Assembly: GCA_004154925.1 (NCBI GenBank)
Contig: QJNS01000392.1
Span: 1,825-47,801, forward strand
DNA: 45,977 nt
Reading direction: 5' to 3'
From: Monosporascus cannonballus
Lineage: Eukaryota > Ascomycota > Sordariomycetes > Xylariales
The first letter of the stretch is position 1; the number at the start of each line of letters is the position of its first letter. The translations under genes and the position numbers were made by a program. The notes beneath the pieces were generated by a model, which saw nothing but the letters and a program-made list of their open reading frames with translations, ran no database searches and had not been told where the DNA came from. Below, one piece after another: positions 21,800-31,749 of this stretch.

Positions 21800-23833
21800 G
21801 TAAAGCTGAGGCTAAGTCAGCCTACGGGGGCAAGGATCCCCAGCCATGCAATGCACAATCTCATAAACACTATCACCAAGTACTTTTCAATCGTTTTAAT
21901 GTACTATTACTGTGTCACGGCATGGATGTTAAAAGGAGGGTGGCCCGAATATAGCCCCTTTGCTAGGGTGGGGCTGCGCCTTCGTACTCACCAGAAGGGA
22001 AAAGCTTCGCAAACCAATCCATTAAGTTACACCAGCATCATGACGAAAGTGAGAAAAGGCAAAAAGCCGGTACCCGCCTGAGATGCCGTGTGAAATGGTC
22101 CTTTCTCTGCCACCATGGCCCCTGTTCCATGTATCAGGAGACTCGATGTAGGTGCTCTGAGATGAGTGAGTCTGACAGCGAGTAACAGCCTCGGAAGGGA
22201 GTCTATATGCATATGTAGATTCAAGTTTCGACGTAGCAGTGAGGCAGACTCTGGTACCCACCAGAGGCAACACGGGGAGGTAAGGCTTACCGTTTTTAAA
22301 GCCTCTGGACTTCTCCTTGTCATGACCAGGACATCCCTACGCAATTGGCAGGGAGACTAAAGGGCTGACAGACTTATCGACCGTTTCTTAGTGGTGGCAA
22401 TCTAATCGCGTTAAGGCTTAGGGGGCACTTTTCTCCAGTTTGGTCGAGGCTCAGTAAGCGGTGTATAAACCGGCCGAGGATTAGGATTTAGGCTTAGGTA
22501 CTTTAAGCTAGGCTGGGATTATCCGCTCCCGCAAAGTCGAAAGCTTGGTGGTTGGTATGTCATAAGTATGCCCCATATATTGAAGGCCGTCACATAGCAC
22601 TATCGGCTGCCTCAGTTCCTGCATAATATGAAACCCGTAGTCATGGTCTTCACGAACCAGCCGGGGTCCTTTCACGGCACCGTCTTCCAATCGATGCCAA
22701 CCAAGCGCGGTGTATTCCCCTGACACCGAGCGCGATCAGGGGCATTATGGGTCTGGAATCGGATACGAGAATACAGACAAGGTAAAGCTGAACCCCCTGA
22801 GATCGACTGGGTTTGTGGGCGATGTTATTGCTAATAAGTCTGGAGGCTGAGGAATTGGGGTCATGCCCCCCAATATTACTGAAGGGATACTTTCAAGATA
22901 TTTCTTAAGTGCTGCTAGCCTATTGGATCTTTAGGCGAAAGGCATTACGAGGCGTCTCAGGTCTGGTCTGAGGCCTAGGGCGTCTGCATAGCTAACTCTT
23001 GGAAGATTCCCTTCAAGTTTTGGCGGGTGGAATTCAGTAAAATTCGGCCTATCGTTGAAGGCGTACGGAGTGAGTCTAATTTCCAGGGACAAGGGCCAAG
23101 GATCACCAGACTCGTGATCACCTTCGGATCAGCATGTGCGATTATCAAGCTCCAAGGCAGACTTATGGGCTACTAAGGCTTATAGTCGACTTTGGGGATA
23201 CGATCAGGCATTGGCCTTTCCGCGACCGGGCGGCTACGCCGAAGTCTCAAGTCAAATCCCCGTCATGTCTAAGTACTGGTACAACCGTACCGAGCCCCTT
23301 TAGAACTTTCGCGAGTTCATGCTATTTTCCGACCTGTCTTCCTGTATCGAAACTGTTATCGTCTAAGTCTTAGTGGCTTATAACGTCTTGTGTCCTGTTT
23401 CAGATGTTACTACACGCCCGACTTCTAGTCATCATAGACCAACCTGGAAGTCCTCTTGAAACAGCGGCATGTCCGATCGCAGGGGCCTATGGGATTAGAA
23501 AAAAGGAGGTATCCCAGGGGTTGGATCCGGACAACCAGAATATTATGAGCCCAGGCTTTTAAGTATGGCTGAATTTGGCACGCCGGGGTGCCTTTAAGGA
23601 GGCATCCCTCCGCGCCGCACAAAAATACGCTTGGCCCGGCTTATGCAATAAGCTTAAGATAAATTTAGTACCTGGAATTCCTATATAAAGGTGAGATCCT
23701 CTAGCTTCGAGACTATCCTGTCCCAGTCCTTCTATGGACACAGTCAGTCCTTTTCTTAACATACCAGACGTGCTCGTGAGCTATCCTTTCTGTAAGAAAC
23801 GGGTCGCCCTCTGGCTTTGGTCAAGAGCCCATT
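21800..23833. other. Intergenic stretch, one possible exon
   Basis: This is mostly unremarkable sequence. The only segment with coding character is the minus-strand frame at 22508-22726, listed separately. Other ORFs (22027-22344, 23134-23373, 23425-23622) have biased or shadow-like composition and no motif. Confidence 0.4.
22508..22738 (-). pseudogene. Orphan exon or gene fragment
   Basis: A minus-strand frame of about 75 codons has natural composition (EYTALGWHRLEDGAVKGPRL, HIMQELRQPIVLCDGLQYMG, TTKLSTLRERIIPA, stop). It lacks an ATG near its start: a TGA lies just upstream in frame. It could be the last exon of a spliced gene whose other exons I cannot find, or a relic. No family was recognised. 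Confidence 0.25.
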
Positions 23834-24884
23834 ATGTCTGAGTTCGAACGGGCCGGTATCCAAGAGCACTATGCCTTGGGAACGGAAGGTATGGCCGCTC
23901 GTCAAGATTCGTTCCATTAAGCTTTTATAGTCTATAACCTAATTTCGTACGGCAGAGATCTTCGATCCTCAAAGAGAAGTGAAGAGAAGTAACAGCTCAT
24001 CCTCTGGATATACAACTCGACCGAACACTCCGTGGCGTTATGAAGAGTACATAAACCCCTCACCGGCGCCACCTAATTACTCAACTCCTTTCGACATGGT
24101 CCGAACCATTCCTCCCCCAGGAGATGTTCATGGGGATTACCTCCCGGTTAACGGCCCAGGAATCGAGGGTAGATATCCAATACTCTCTAACCCTGTTGCC
24201 GGATTCTTGTCCTCTGTACAACAAGACATTCCAAGTAGCCTTTACTCATCTGGCCTCTTCAGGTACGTTATGTTTCGATTCTTGTAACCATTCGTTGCTT
24301 ACTTGCGTTATAGAGAAGTTCAAACTCGGCTGCCTGGCCTTGCCACCAGGGAAAACCATTTGTTATTTGACCTATGTTTTCGCGCCAACATTCCTTATAA
24401 CTCTTCGTCTGACGTTGCATGGTGGGCTATTGGTCCTGCTGGCCGCGCAAGTTGTGACTCGATGGTAAACAAACTAACGGCACACTTAAACCCGGACGAA
24501 TTCATCTTAACTCTCCTCGCCCTTCTTTCCTACTATCGAATCCTGAATTCGAACCACGTCTTTGCTCCGGGTTGGGACTGTGAAGCCTTTTTATCCGAAT
24601 CCTGGAACCCTGACGGTGTCGGCGACAAAGAAAATGGAAGCCTAATGGAGCGTGTAGCATTTGCAGTTATCGGCATTGGGACCAGTCTTAACTCGGAGAC
24701 TATGAAGGTCCCATATTTGCGGCCCTACCAGCTCAACGCCTGCATGAACAACAATCTATCCACAGAACGTCTGAATGTATATTGCAGCGCGAGAATATCA
24801 AGGCGTTGTTCGCATCGGGAGGCGGTTCGCTGCATGAATGAGGTCTTCGGATTTAATAGTCACACACGAGGCTGGCCACGATAG
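23834..24884 (+). CDS. Three-exon hypothetical protein (310 aa)
   Basis: Exons 23834-23888, 23956-24262 and 24314-24884 join in phase (933 coding bases). Intron 1 has GTATGG donor, CCTAAT branch and CAG acceptor; intron 2 has GTACGT donor and TAG acceptor. The first exon supplies the ATG (MSEFERAGIQEHYALGTEE) that the long frame lacks. Residues about 25-90 are Ser/Pro/Tyr-rich and probably disordered (SNSSSSGYTTRPNTPWRYEE). The rest looks globular and partly hydrophobic, with a Trp/Gly stretch (DVAWWAIGPAGRASCD), a hydrophobic helix (DEFILTLLALLSYYRIL) and several Cys near the C-terminus. No family was recognised. Three consistent splice joins make it a convincing real gene. Confidence 0.7.
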
Positions 24885-25711
24885 GAAAATGGGGGGCTCC
24901 TTGTACGGGATCAGTTTATAGGGCAATTATTGTCGGGAACTGAATGGGAAACGGATACAAGGAGTAGCAAGGCGTACATGTAAAGAGTTTTGTTTACCTC
25001 AAGGTGAGTCGTAAATATATTATTGGATACTATATCAAAGCTATGGACTTCTATCAGATGGAAAGACTTGGAAAGGTCTGGATCTGTACGCGTAAGGTAT
25101 ACTTAATTATAGACGTCATATAGCCTTTCTAGAGCCTTCTGGGCCCATATAAACAGCTATGACGTTATACTCGACGCCGCTAGAATCCTTGGAATTCGAC
25201 GAATATAAATACACCTATATCTCCCAACTAGGTCCTTGTCAGAGAAAAGGGTCGAGCACAGAGTGAAAGGCAGAAGAAGGAGCCTAGCAGGTAGTTCATA
25301 GTAGTGAATAGATGACCATTAACGCCTGCCTCTTCCTAACTACTCGGGGGTGAACCCCCCCCATATATACACAAACCAGAGCCAAACTGGTGGGGGGCTA
25401 GGTCCCAGAAAGGGGATAGCACCTTGGCACCTGACAGTCCTCTGGTTAGCTAGTTATCCTTAATTATAAACTAATCACCAATATACTGCTTCCTCTCACT
25501 TCCGCTTCTTTTCTGCTGCGACACTAGCTAAGAATTCGCTTATTTCTGCTCGAGCCCACTCTGCACGTTTTCCCATACTAATTCTTCCCGGGTAACCTCA
25601 TCAGCTGTCCACTGACCTCCTAGAACTTCCTGCAACAGTGAGGGGAAAGCAGGGCCATATATATTCATGAATAACCCCTTATTAAGCAGGTCATTTACTC
25701 ATCAATCCATT
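24885..25711. other. Intergenic stretch, short possible relic near 25540
   Basis: No intact gene was found. On the minus strand near 25490-25650 two overlapping frames (MGKRAEWARAEISEFLASVA and WTADEVTREELVWENVQ) look like decayed coding sequence broken by a frameshift. They are too short to assign. Confidence 0.35.
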
Positions 25712-26136
25712 TGTTAGTCAAAGGAAAGTAGCCCCACTTGGTCTTGGAGAAGGCCGGGGAAGACTGACCCATTTGTACCCCCCTTGGCCGTATAAACCTC
25801 GGTAACAACTGGTGTCTCTGACTTTCTCCAGAGACACCTGGAGACCTCCAGAGACAGAAAGAGAGTGTCTCTCGTGAACCCCAGAGACCACGAGAGACAG
25901 GAGGAATATATAATGAATGGTTTCCTGTGTAGATAACACCCTTTAGTTTTCGCTCCTTAGCTATCAATCTAAGCCTATATCAAGAGAACAGGTGTTCCCT
26001 ACTATAGGAAGAGTCCGCAAATCTCTTTAACGAACAGACCCCTAAATCATTCCTCGCCCTGTTGTTACCTGCAAATCAAGACCCTCTTCCGGATACTGCT
26101 CATACCTCCAGTTAAATGTATGACAGGTTCGTTACA
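25712..26136 (+). mobile_element. Solo LTR of the Ty3/gypsy family at 949-8163
   Basis: It begins TGTTAGTCAAAGG and ends GGTTCGTTACA (TG...CA). CCATT lies directly on both sides (25707-25711 and 26137-26141), a 5 bp target duplication. Its reverse complement matches the left LTR of the RIP-damaged element (TGTAACGAACCTGTCATAC... and AGCAGTATCCGGAAGAGGGTCTTGATTTGCAGGT). Its start aligns with the right end of the other LTR, so it is on the plus strand, opposite to the full-length copy. No internal sequence remains, which is the footprint of LTR-LTR recombination. It is 425 bp and of near-normal base composition, so RIP has barely touched it. Confidence 0.9.
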
Positions 26137-26144
26137 CCATTATA

Positions 26145-26174
26145 CCTATTATTAATCGACTGATTAATAATAGG
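26145..26174. repeat. Perfect 13 bp inverted repeat (hairpin)
   Basis: CCTATTATTAATC, four bases, then GATTAATAATAGG: a 13 bp stem with a GACT loop, four bases beyond the solo LTR's target duplication. A related GATTAATAATA occurs at 31638-31648. It could form a cruciform or be the terminus of an older element. Confidence 0.75.
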
Positions 26175-26214
26175 AAGGTGTAGAAGGACGAGTAAGCAAA
26201 GTTCTAGGCTTAGC

Positions 26215-26277
26215 CCCTCGAATAGGGGGTGTGGACCCACTTTTCCAGAAGAAACCTCCGGATTCCTAGAGATCGCT
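26215..26277 (-). repeat. Repeat copy R1, inverted relative to 31528-31577
   Basis: The reverse complement starts AGGAATCCGGAGGTTTC and ends CCCTATTCGAGG. It matches 31528-31577 (17 identical bases at the start, 12 at the end, diverged between). Weaker similarity continues outward on both copies, including GGTTATTCA(C/T)GAATA. In this copy that outward similarity is split by the solo LTR. Confidence 0.7.
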
Positions 26278-26461
26278 ACTCAGTTCCAAGTATCGTAAAC
26301 AAAACCTTTCAGGCTTCGAGGTACGTCCTCTAATTAACGGTTATTTATTACCTCAAAACTACCTGCTAGGATTTTGCTTTTGCCTATCATTTTATATTTC
26401 ATCATATCTAATAAACTCAATATATTCTGCTGGTAACAAAAGCTATTTAAGAGCATTACGC

Positions 26462-26700
26462 CTATAAATAATTGCACTCATGCCTCTGTCTTCTCGAAAA
26501 TACCCGCTTACATATTGAGCATGTAAACTTGTACAGACCGGACTTCTCATTGTTATGGCGCTTAAGAGTAGCCGTACTGGCAAATCGTCGTCCGTTACAT
26601 CCATGCTCCCAGCATCTTATTTCGTTTCCACTGCCGTCGGATCCCAAGGATAAAGACACGTCTCTTTGGGAACTTGTCAGCTGCTGGTATGTTCCTGTAA
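26462..26700 (-). CDS. C2H2-type zinc finger segment, probably last exon of the bZIP gene
   Basis: The minus-strand frame contains CWEHGCNGRRFASTATLKRH, then NNEKSG, then a second half finger (CSICKRVFSRRQRHEC), and stops at 26462. 'CWEHGCNGR-F----L-RH--EKSG' is a recognisable fungal C2H2 variant. The second zinc His of the first finger is not in its usual place, so one site may be degenerate. It has no ATG of its own in the right place and lies directly downstream of the bZIP frame ending at 26717. Splicing from a GTCAAG donor (about 26777) or a GTCGAT donor (about 26800) to acceptors near 26690-26702 would join them in frame. The exact junction is unresolved. Confidence 0.55.
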
Positions 26701-26716
26701 GAAGAGCTGAACTAGC

Positions 26717-27708
26717 CTACCTCGTCGGAAATAATCCCGGGATGGAGCCGGTGTCAGACCAGGCTTGACCAGGACACGATTTGTTTATGTGGGTATCGAC
26801 CTTAGTAAATATAGCTGCTTCTTCCTGTAGAGATTTCGGAGTAGTTGAGGCTTCCAGAAGTTTCTTGCGTCGATCTTGAATAGCTGGTTAGCCCTTCTCT
26901 TATATAACGATCTCGAAGTGGGTAATTAATGGAACTAACGGGCGCGGGCAGCAAGGCGGTTCTGTATTCTCTTACGCTGAACCTTATCGGTAACATTCGT
27001 CCAATCGTCTTCATCCGCAACACTAGAGGGAAATGCTACGGCCGGTTTATTATTGCCGGGACAGTCCTGATTCGGTCCTAAGTCGACCCGAGGGGTTACA
27101 GTCATAAAAGTTTGACCCAAGTTTACAACGTGCTGAGAACTCTGTATTGGCTCGAGGGGAACAGAAGTATCGGTACTTAGCGTAGGGCCATCTGCAGTTT
27201 CGAGGGTATGATTTAAAACGTTGTCCGCAGTCGTGCCAGCAGGTGCTGTGTGCATGGATCTCGGTTCGACGATATCTTGTGCTTGAAATAGAGATTCACC
27301 AGCCGAATACTCCTGAATATTTGGTATACCAGTGTATTCCGAGTTGTAGTGGGCCTGATCCTGTAAGGTTGCCCAATCGCCGTGATTTTCTTCGGCAAAT
27401 CTAATAGGACTGGATCCAGAAAAAGCCTGTACGGCCTGGGGCAATATCGACTGGTCGGTTTGATTAGGTGCTGGATTATGGATATTGCTGATATGAAAAA
27501 TCCGACCAGGAAAACCGGCACTGGAGAGTACGCGGCAAGGGAAACACAGGCAATGCAGCATGGTATCCCTTAAAGTGGTAGAAGGGAACCCTGGCCCATT
27601 AAAAATCGCTGATAAAGCATTAGAAGTAGCCGGGAATAGTGTATGCTGTCCAGCATCGTGGTAATAGGGGCGGTATCCCAGAACGCCAGGGGGTGCCTGA
27701 GTAGCCAT
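26717..27708 (-). CDS. bZIP-type transcription factor
   Basis: This is a predicted sequence-specific DNA-binding regulator. Exon 1 runs from ATG at 27708 (MATQAPPGVLGYRPYY) to 26940. A 65 bp intron (GTTAGT ... GCTAACC ... CAAG, 26875-26939) leads to exon 2 from 26874. The intron falls inside the basic region, which reads VQRKRIQNRLAARARHRRKK after splicing: the N-x7-R signature of bZIP proteins, preceded by the DDWTNVTDK lead-in common in fungal members. The model ends at TAG (26717), giving 308 aa. A longer product with the C2H2 segment at 26462-26700 is likely. The N-terminal 240 residues are low-complexity and probably an activation region. An in-frame ATG at 27843 exists but looks like leader. 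Confidence 0.72.
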
Positions 27709-27849
27709 GGTAGAGAAAAGTGCAATAAATGTTAAGGGGGGGATATTGATGTTGTGGTTAGTAGAGAGAAATTCGAAAACAAAACGAATGAAACGATTTA
27801 CTTCCCTTTTTATATCCATGATAAAGAGGGGAAGAGACGCCATAGCAGT

Positions 27850-28936
27850 TTCTAAGCGCCCACACTGATCCGGAGAATGCCTCGTGACATGTTACAAGGA
27901 TCGTTCCATACATCCCCTGTCAAAAGGTATGTTAAGCGGTCTTAAGGCCGCTGTGCATCACCCCTGATTTTCCCCCTTTATTCCGTTCCTCCTCTTTACC
28001 ATGCTTGACTGGCCGCGCCACTTTGTTTCGTCACTCCAGCACCTATCGAAAGCTTAGATTTTCACATTTAGGGGCGAAGCCTAACCCCTGAGATGTTGGC
28101 TTAGGCGTTAGTTGGATCCGTTACGCGGCAGGCTCGATGGTGAGCGTCTATTTCGTCTGTGTCATGTTCCGAGGCCGCTTCCAAGTCCAGCCTCGTTATT
28201 TGCTGGTAAGGAGAGCGACCATATAACCGTATTTGAAGCGAGGACTTACGAGAAGGATGGACACAAAAGCGAGCTGCTGCGAAGCAACAAAGCATTAGAG
28301 AATCAGCCCATATTGTGCCCTATGCCCGAACGATATCTCCTACCCCGGTTGCTCGGCATGATCATTGCAAGGTCACTACGAGCCGCGCCAGTGTACCAAC
28401 ACGCCGGTCGAGTATGTGACGGCCTTGGAGACAGCGAGACGCCAATGGCAGTGCTATGCAGGTTGGGTCTCAGGATGCCGGTCGAGAGTAGGATAACCTC
28501 GAAAGTGATTGGCATAGTTGCACTGGGTCTCCCTCCGCCTGCCGGCTATGCCAGGCAATTCATGGCAGCGGAGGGTAACAGAGAGGTTCCTATTGGAAGC
28601 CGTTTACTCCGCATCCGGAGGCCGCCCGTCTCGCGAGATGGGCAGATGGACGTCATATGACCCCAAAGTGTTATGCCTCGGTGGTGCATGCCTTGCTCGA
28701 TCTAGGGGGCCTTCTGATGCGCGAAGGATTCGTCAGCTCTTGGAGCAGGCAGCCCCGCTCAGGAGAACCATCCCTTATCGGCAGCGAGGGCCAATAGTCG
28801 AGCGGCAGCGAGGCCTGAGGGGTAGGACTGGGCGGCAGAACGAGTAAGGGTCGTCGAAGTATATGAAGACGGTCCTCTCCCCTCACTGGCGCCTTCTCTC
28901 CAAACTTTCTACCATACCAATCGTTGAAGTTCCATC
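27850..28936. other. Intergenic stretch with an unsupported long ORF
   Basis: A 182-codon frame at 28112-28660 (+) lacks an ATG start and shows no motif, and opposite-strand frames overlap it. I see no evidence that it is a gene. Confidence 0.35.
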
Positions 28937-30286
28937 ATGGAGTGCTTTCAGTCTTGTTACCTCATCGAAGAGTCCCAGCGCGACTCATTCCTCCCGCGCA
29001 TGGAAATCGATGGCATCGACAATGAAAATCTCGCCATCTTTCTTCCAAACTTTTTTGAGCCCGTCAGCCAGAACTTCCAGACAACCCTTGAGTCCGAAAA
29101 CTCTCTCGGAAACAGCGACAGCTTTCCGCTTGAGGGAGATCCTAGCGTTTCTTCCGCTGGCATCAACGACGATGATCCCGCCGCCTTTCTTCAGGAATTC
29201 TTAAAGCCTGGGATAGTCAGCCAGGATTTCCAAACAACGCCCGAGTCCGAAGACCTGCTTGGAAACAACTATGTCAGCGATTTCTGCACGAATTACTGGG
29301 CCTCTGGTTTTACCGAGTCCGGCAATTGCGAGAGCTTGGACTCTGTTACAAGAAACAGCCCCTTCGTCTGCGAATTCTTGTTGGACGAGGATACCCCTCT
29401 GAATAAGGATGCCTCTCGAGACGCGGAGGTCCCATCGGCCATTTCTTCGGAGATCTTTCCCGACGGGAATGTGTCCACTGACGAGGATGCTTACCTGGGT
29501 CACTGTGCCTCTCAGCATACGTCTTGTATCGGAAGTTCTGCCAGCGAGAGTGCCTCTCCAGACGCGGAGGGCTTACCGAGCACACGTCTGGAAGACACCT
29601 GGTCCATTACCCCCTTTAGCAAGGACCCCGTCGAGACGCCAACTAGCGGAGAATGCTCACCGGCAAACTCCGCCCACATGAACTCTGGAATCTCAAATGT
29701 GGATCCCACTAGTCACGGGGACGAGATTACCTACCCCGCGGTTGCCGATGACGATGACGATATTGTCTTTTTGAGTTCGAGGGAGATAACTCCCACCCCG
29801 TCGGTTTCTCCAAGCCGTAATCCTGCCGGCCGAACGTCTCCATCCACGAGAACGAGGAAGAGACATCATTCACGACTTTCATCCGAGGAAAGAGAATCCA
29901 AGCGTAGAAAACCAACATCGTCCGAAGAGCCATCATCGCCAGGTAACATACGCTCGTCCTCGCTTTGGTCCGGCGTTTTTGTTCGCGTTGTCGGGTTATC
30001 CCTGGATCTCGGCGACGGTACTGAAACGTATGCTTGGAACCCGCATTGTAAGTCTTGGAAGGACAATAACGGACAGGAGGTGAAATTGGCTGAGGTTTTC
30101 GGAGGGCTAAAGTATCTTTTTACCGTTATAGTACGGGTAAATGGGGAATGGCCACTTGAGCTTACGTGGAATATGGAAAAGGAAAAGTTTGAGGGGTTTG
30201 ACAGCATTATTGAGAAATTCCTTCATGTCGACCCAAGGGTGATGGAAAAATTAGTTGCAGAGCCAGATATAGGCCAGGAGATATAA
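28937..30286 (+). CDS. Acidic, probably nuclear hypothetical protein (449 aa)
   Basis: A single exon runs from ATG (MECFQSCYLIEESQ) to TAA. Residues about 1-290 are acidic and Ser/Asp/Glu-rich, including DDDDDIVFL, and contain an internal duplication: SQNFQTTLESENSLGNS and SQDFQTTPESEDLLGNN, each preceded by a FLP/FLQ-F-EP/KP segment. A basic stretch (RTRKRHHSRLSSEERESKRR) is a good bipartite nuclear signal. The last 120 residues look folded (SSSLWSGVFVRVVGLSLDLG, ETYAWNPHCKSWKDNNGQEV, WPLELTWNMEKEKFEGFD). I do not recognise this C-terminal domain. Layout suggests a regulatory or chromatin-associated protein, by inference only. Confidence 0.75.
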   Translation: MECFQSCYLIEESQRDSFLPRMEIDGIDNENLAIFLPNFFEPVSQNFQTTLESENSLGNSDSFPLEGDPSVSSAGINDDDPAAFLQEFLKPGIVSQDFQTTPESEDLLGNNYVSDFCTNYWASGFTESGNCESLDSVTRNSPFVCEFLLDEDTPLNKDASRDAEVPSAISSEIFPDGNVSTDEDAYLGHCASQHTSCIGSSASESASPDAEGLPSTRLEDTWSITPFSKDPVETPTSGECSPANSAHMNSGISNVDPTSHGDEITYPAVADDDDDIVFLSSREITPTPSVSPSRNPAGRTSPSTRTRKRHHSRLSSEERESKRRKPTSSEEPSSPGNIRSSSLWSGVFVRVVGLSLDLGDGTETYAWNPHCKSWKDNNGQEVKLAEVFGGLKYLFTVIVRVNGEWPLELTWNMEKEKFEGFDSIIEKFLHVDPRVMEKLVAEPDIGQEI

Positions 30287-31527
30287 TAATCCAGCAGTCG
30301 GTTCAAATTTTAGTCCTAAGCTGAGTCAGAGTCTTTATAATCTTTCACTCCGACCAGGTTGACGCTACGTGATTGATCGATTAAAGACTGCACCAAACTG
30401 CCGAAGGCATCCCTGGATGATAAAAGGGGGCAATATATAGCTGGAGAGAACCATGCCGGTGAAGCAACGCTTCGTTCTATTTTAGGTAGCTGTCGCAGAA
30501 TAGGGGTAACTTGCTTAGTCATTAGCCTGCGGGCACCCCGCAATAACGTTGTTCCGGGGCCCCCACACTATATCTTTCTAGCCACCGCCCACCACCGCAA
30601 CTGGCGGGGGCCTAGGGAAAGAGCCCGTTACTTAGCGAAGCTCATAGGCAACCCAGTTGCCTTTAAAGATTACATCGGGGTCACGGGGTTCTGTATACGG
30701 AGATAAGTCGGGCCAAGGTGGAGCCATTCGGTAGGAGCCACGTGCCATTACTGAACGTCGCTCCGTAGGGAACGACTATCCTGTAATGTCAGAAGCCGCC
30801 TAAAGCCCTGGGGGCTACATTTATTTAACTTTTTCTTGGTTTCTGGACAGGAAGTTAAGGAGTTCAAAAGGCCGCACTTGGGGGGATTAGGGAACTAAAA
30901 GGAGGGGATTTCATTATACACACTAATGCGTTTAAACGCGTGGCCCGCGGCGTACAGCCGACAACTTGACATAGCTACCACGGCTACGACCTGGGCTATG
31001 GCCCCAAAAACCCGCATCATGGAGGCGAAAAACGCTGGGTACTGCCCTCGCACGGAGGAGGGAGGATACAGCTTGATGCGCTGGAAACGGCGACGCGTCT
31101 ACGGACAAGAACTGCTAAATAGGTTTACATTTGTAGATAAGTAAGTTAGTTAAATAGCTTCACCTAGCTTAGCACGCCCATATGCCCTAGGGGAGGCTCT
31201 GGGATAAGCCGCGTAGCGGCTTTCCCCTGGCGTTAAATATCACAAACAAACAAACAGACCACCGCAACTGGCGTTGTCCGTATTAAAGGCCGTGACAGTC
31301 CTGAATTCTGCCAGTCATAAGTCTGCCTTGGATAAGATCTAACGTCTGACCTGGCCCGATCAAACTATATACATAACCTTGGACGCGGTTCGACCCCCGG
31401 CTATGCATGTGGGCATTTAGAGGCCCAGTATACTTACCCCATCCTAAATTCGCAGGCTTAAAGCTGGTGGTCGACGATAATGCCAATAGGAAAGCTACTT
31501 AACAAATTCTTGTGAATTAAGCAATTT
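30287..31527. other. Intergenic stretch containing a 16 bp direct repeat pair
   Basis: No gene is supported. An ATG-initiated 72-codon frame at 30926-31144 (+) has no motif. ACCACCGCAACTGGCG occurs at 30591-30606 and again at 31258-31273. A short hairpin (AAGCCGC GTA GCGGCTT) lies at about 31206-31222. Confidence 0.4.
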
Positions 31528-31577
31528 AGGAATCCGGAGGTTTCCCCCATAAAAATGGGTCTACCCCTATTCGAGGT
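31528..31577 (+). repeat. Repeat copy R2, inverted partner of 26215-26277
   Basis: It starts AGGAATCCGGAGGTTTC and ends CCCTATTCGAGG, and pairs with the reverse complement of R1. It sits about 170 bases before the GC-rich foreign-looking block, so it may mark an element boundary. Confidence 0.65.
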
Positions 31578-31749
31578 GGCAAAAAGGCTACGTAGCGTTC
31601 CACACCTTTTCCATACGTTTCCATTGTTTATCCCCTGATTAATAATAAAATAATGCGGTTATTCACGAATACATATAGCATCTATCCATTTTTACATATA
31701 AATCCCTTCGTCTTCATCTTTATCTGCTAGGAGGAGCGGACGTTGCGCT

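Noticed and set aside
22027..22344. A 105-codon minus-strand ORF
   Set aside because: It overlaps another frame on the same strand and one on the opposite strand, and it has no motif or splice partner.
25712..26136. Overlapping ORFs inside the solo LTR (25695-25967 and 25718-25939, minus)
   Set aside because: The LTR boundaries and target duplication explain the sequence; LTRs are not expected to encode these frames.
28112..28660. A 182-codon plus-strand ORF
   Set aside because: It has no ATG at the start, no motif, and competing ORFs on the other strand. Composition alone does not support a gene.
31375..31405. GGTTCGACCCCCGG, like the B box of a tRNA gene
   Set aside because: No matching A box, acceptor stem or anticodon arm could be folded around it.
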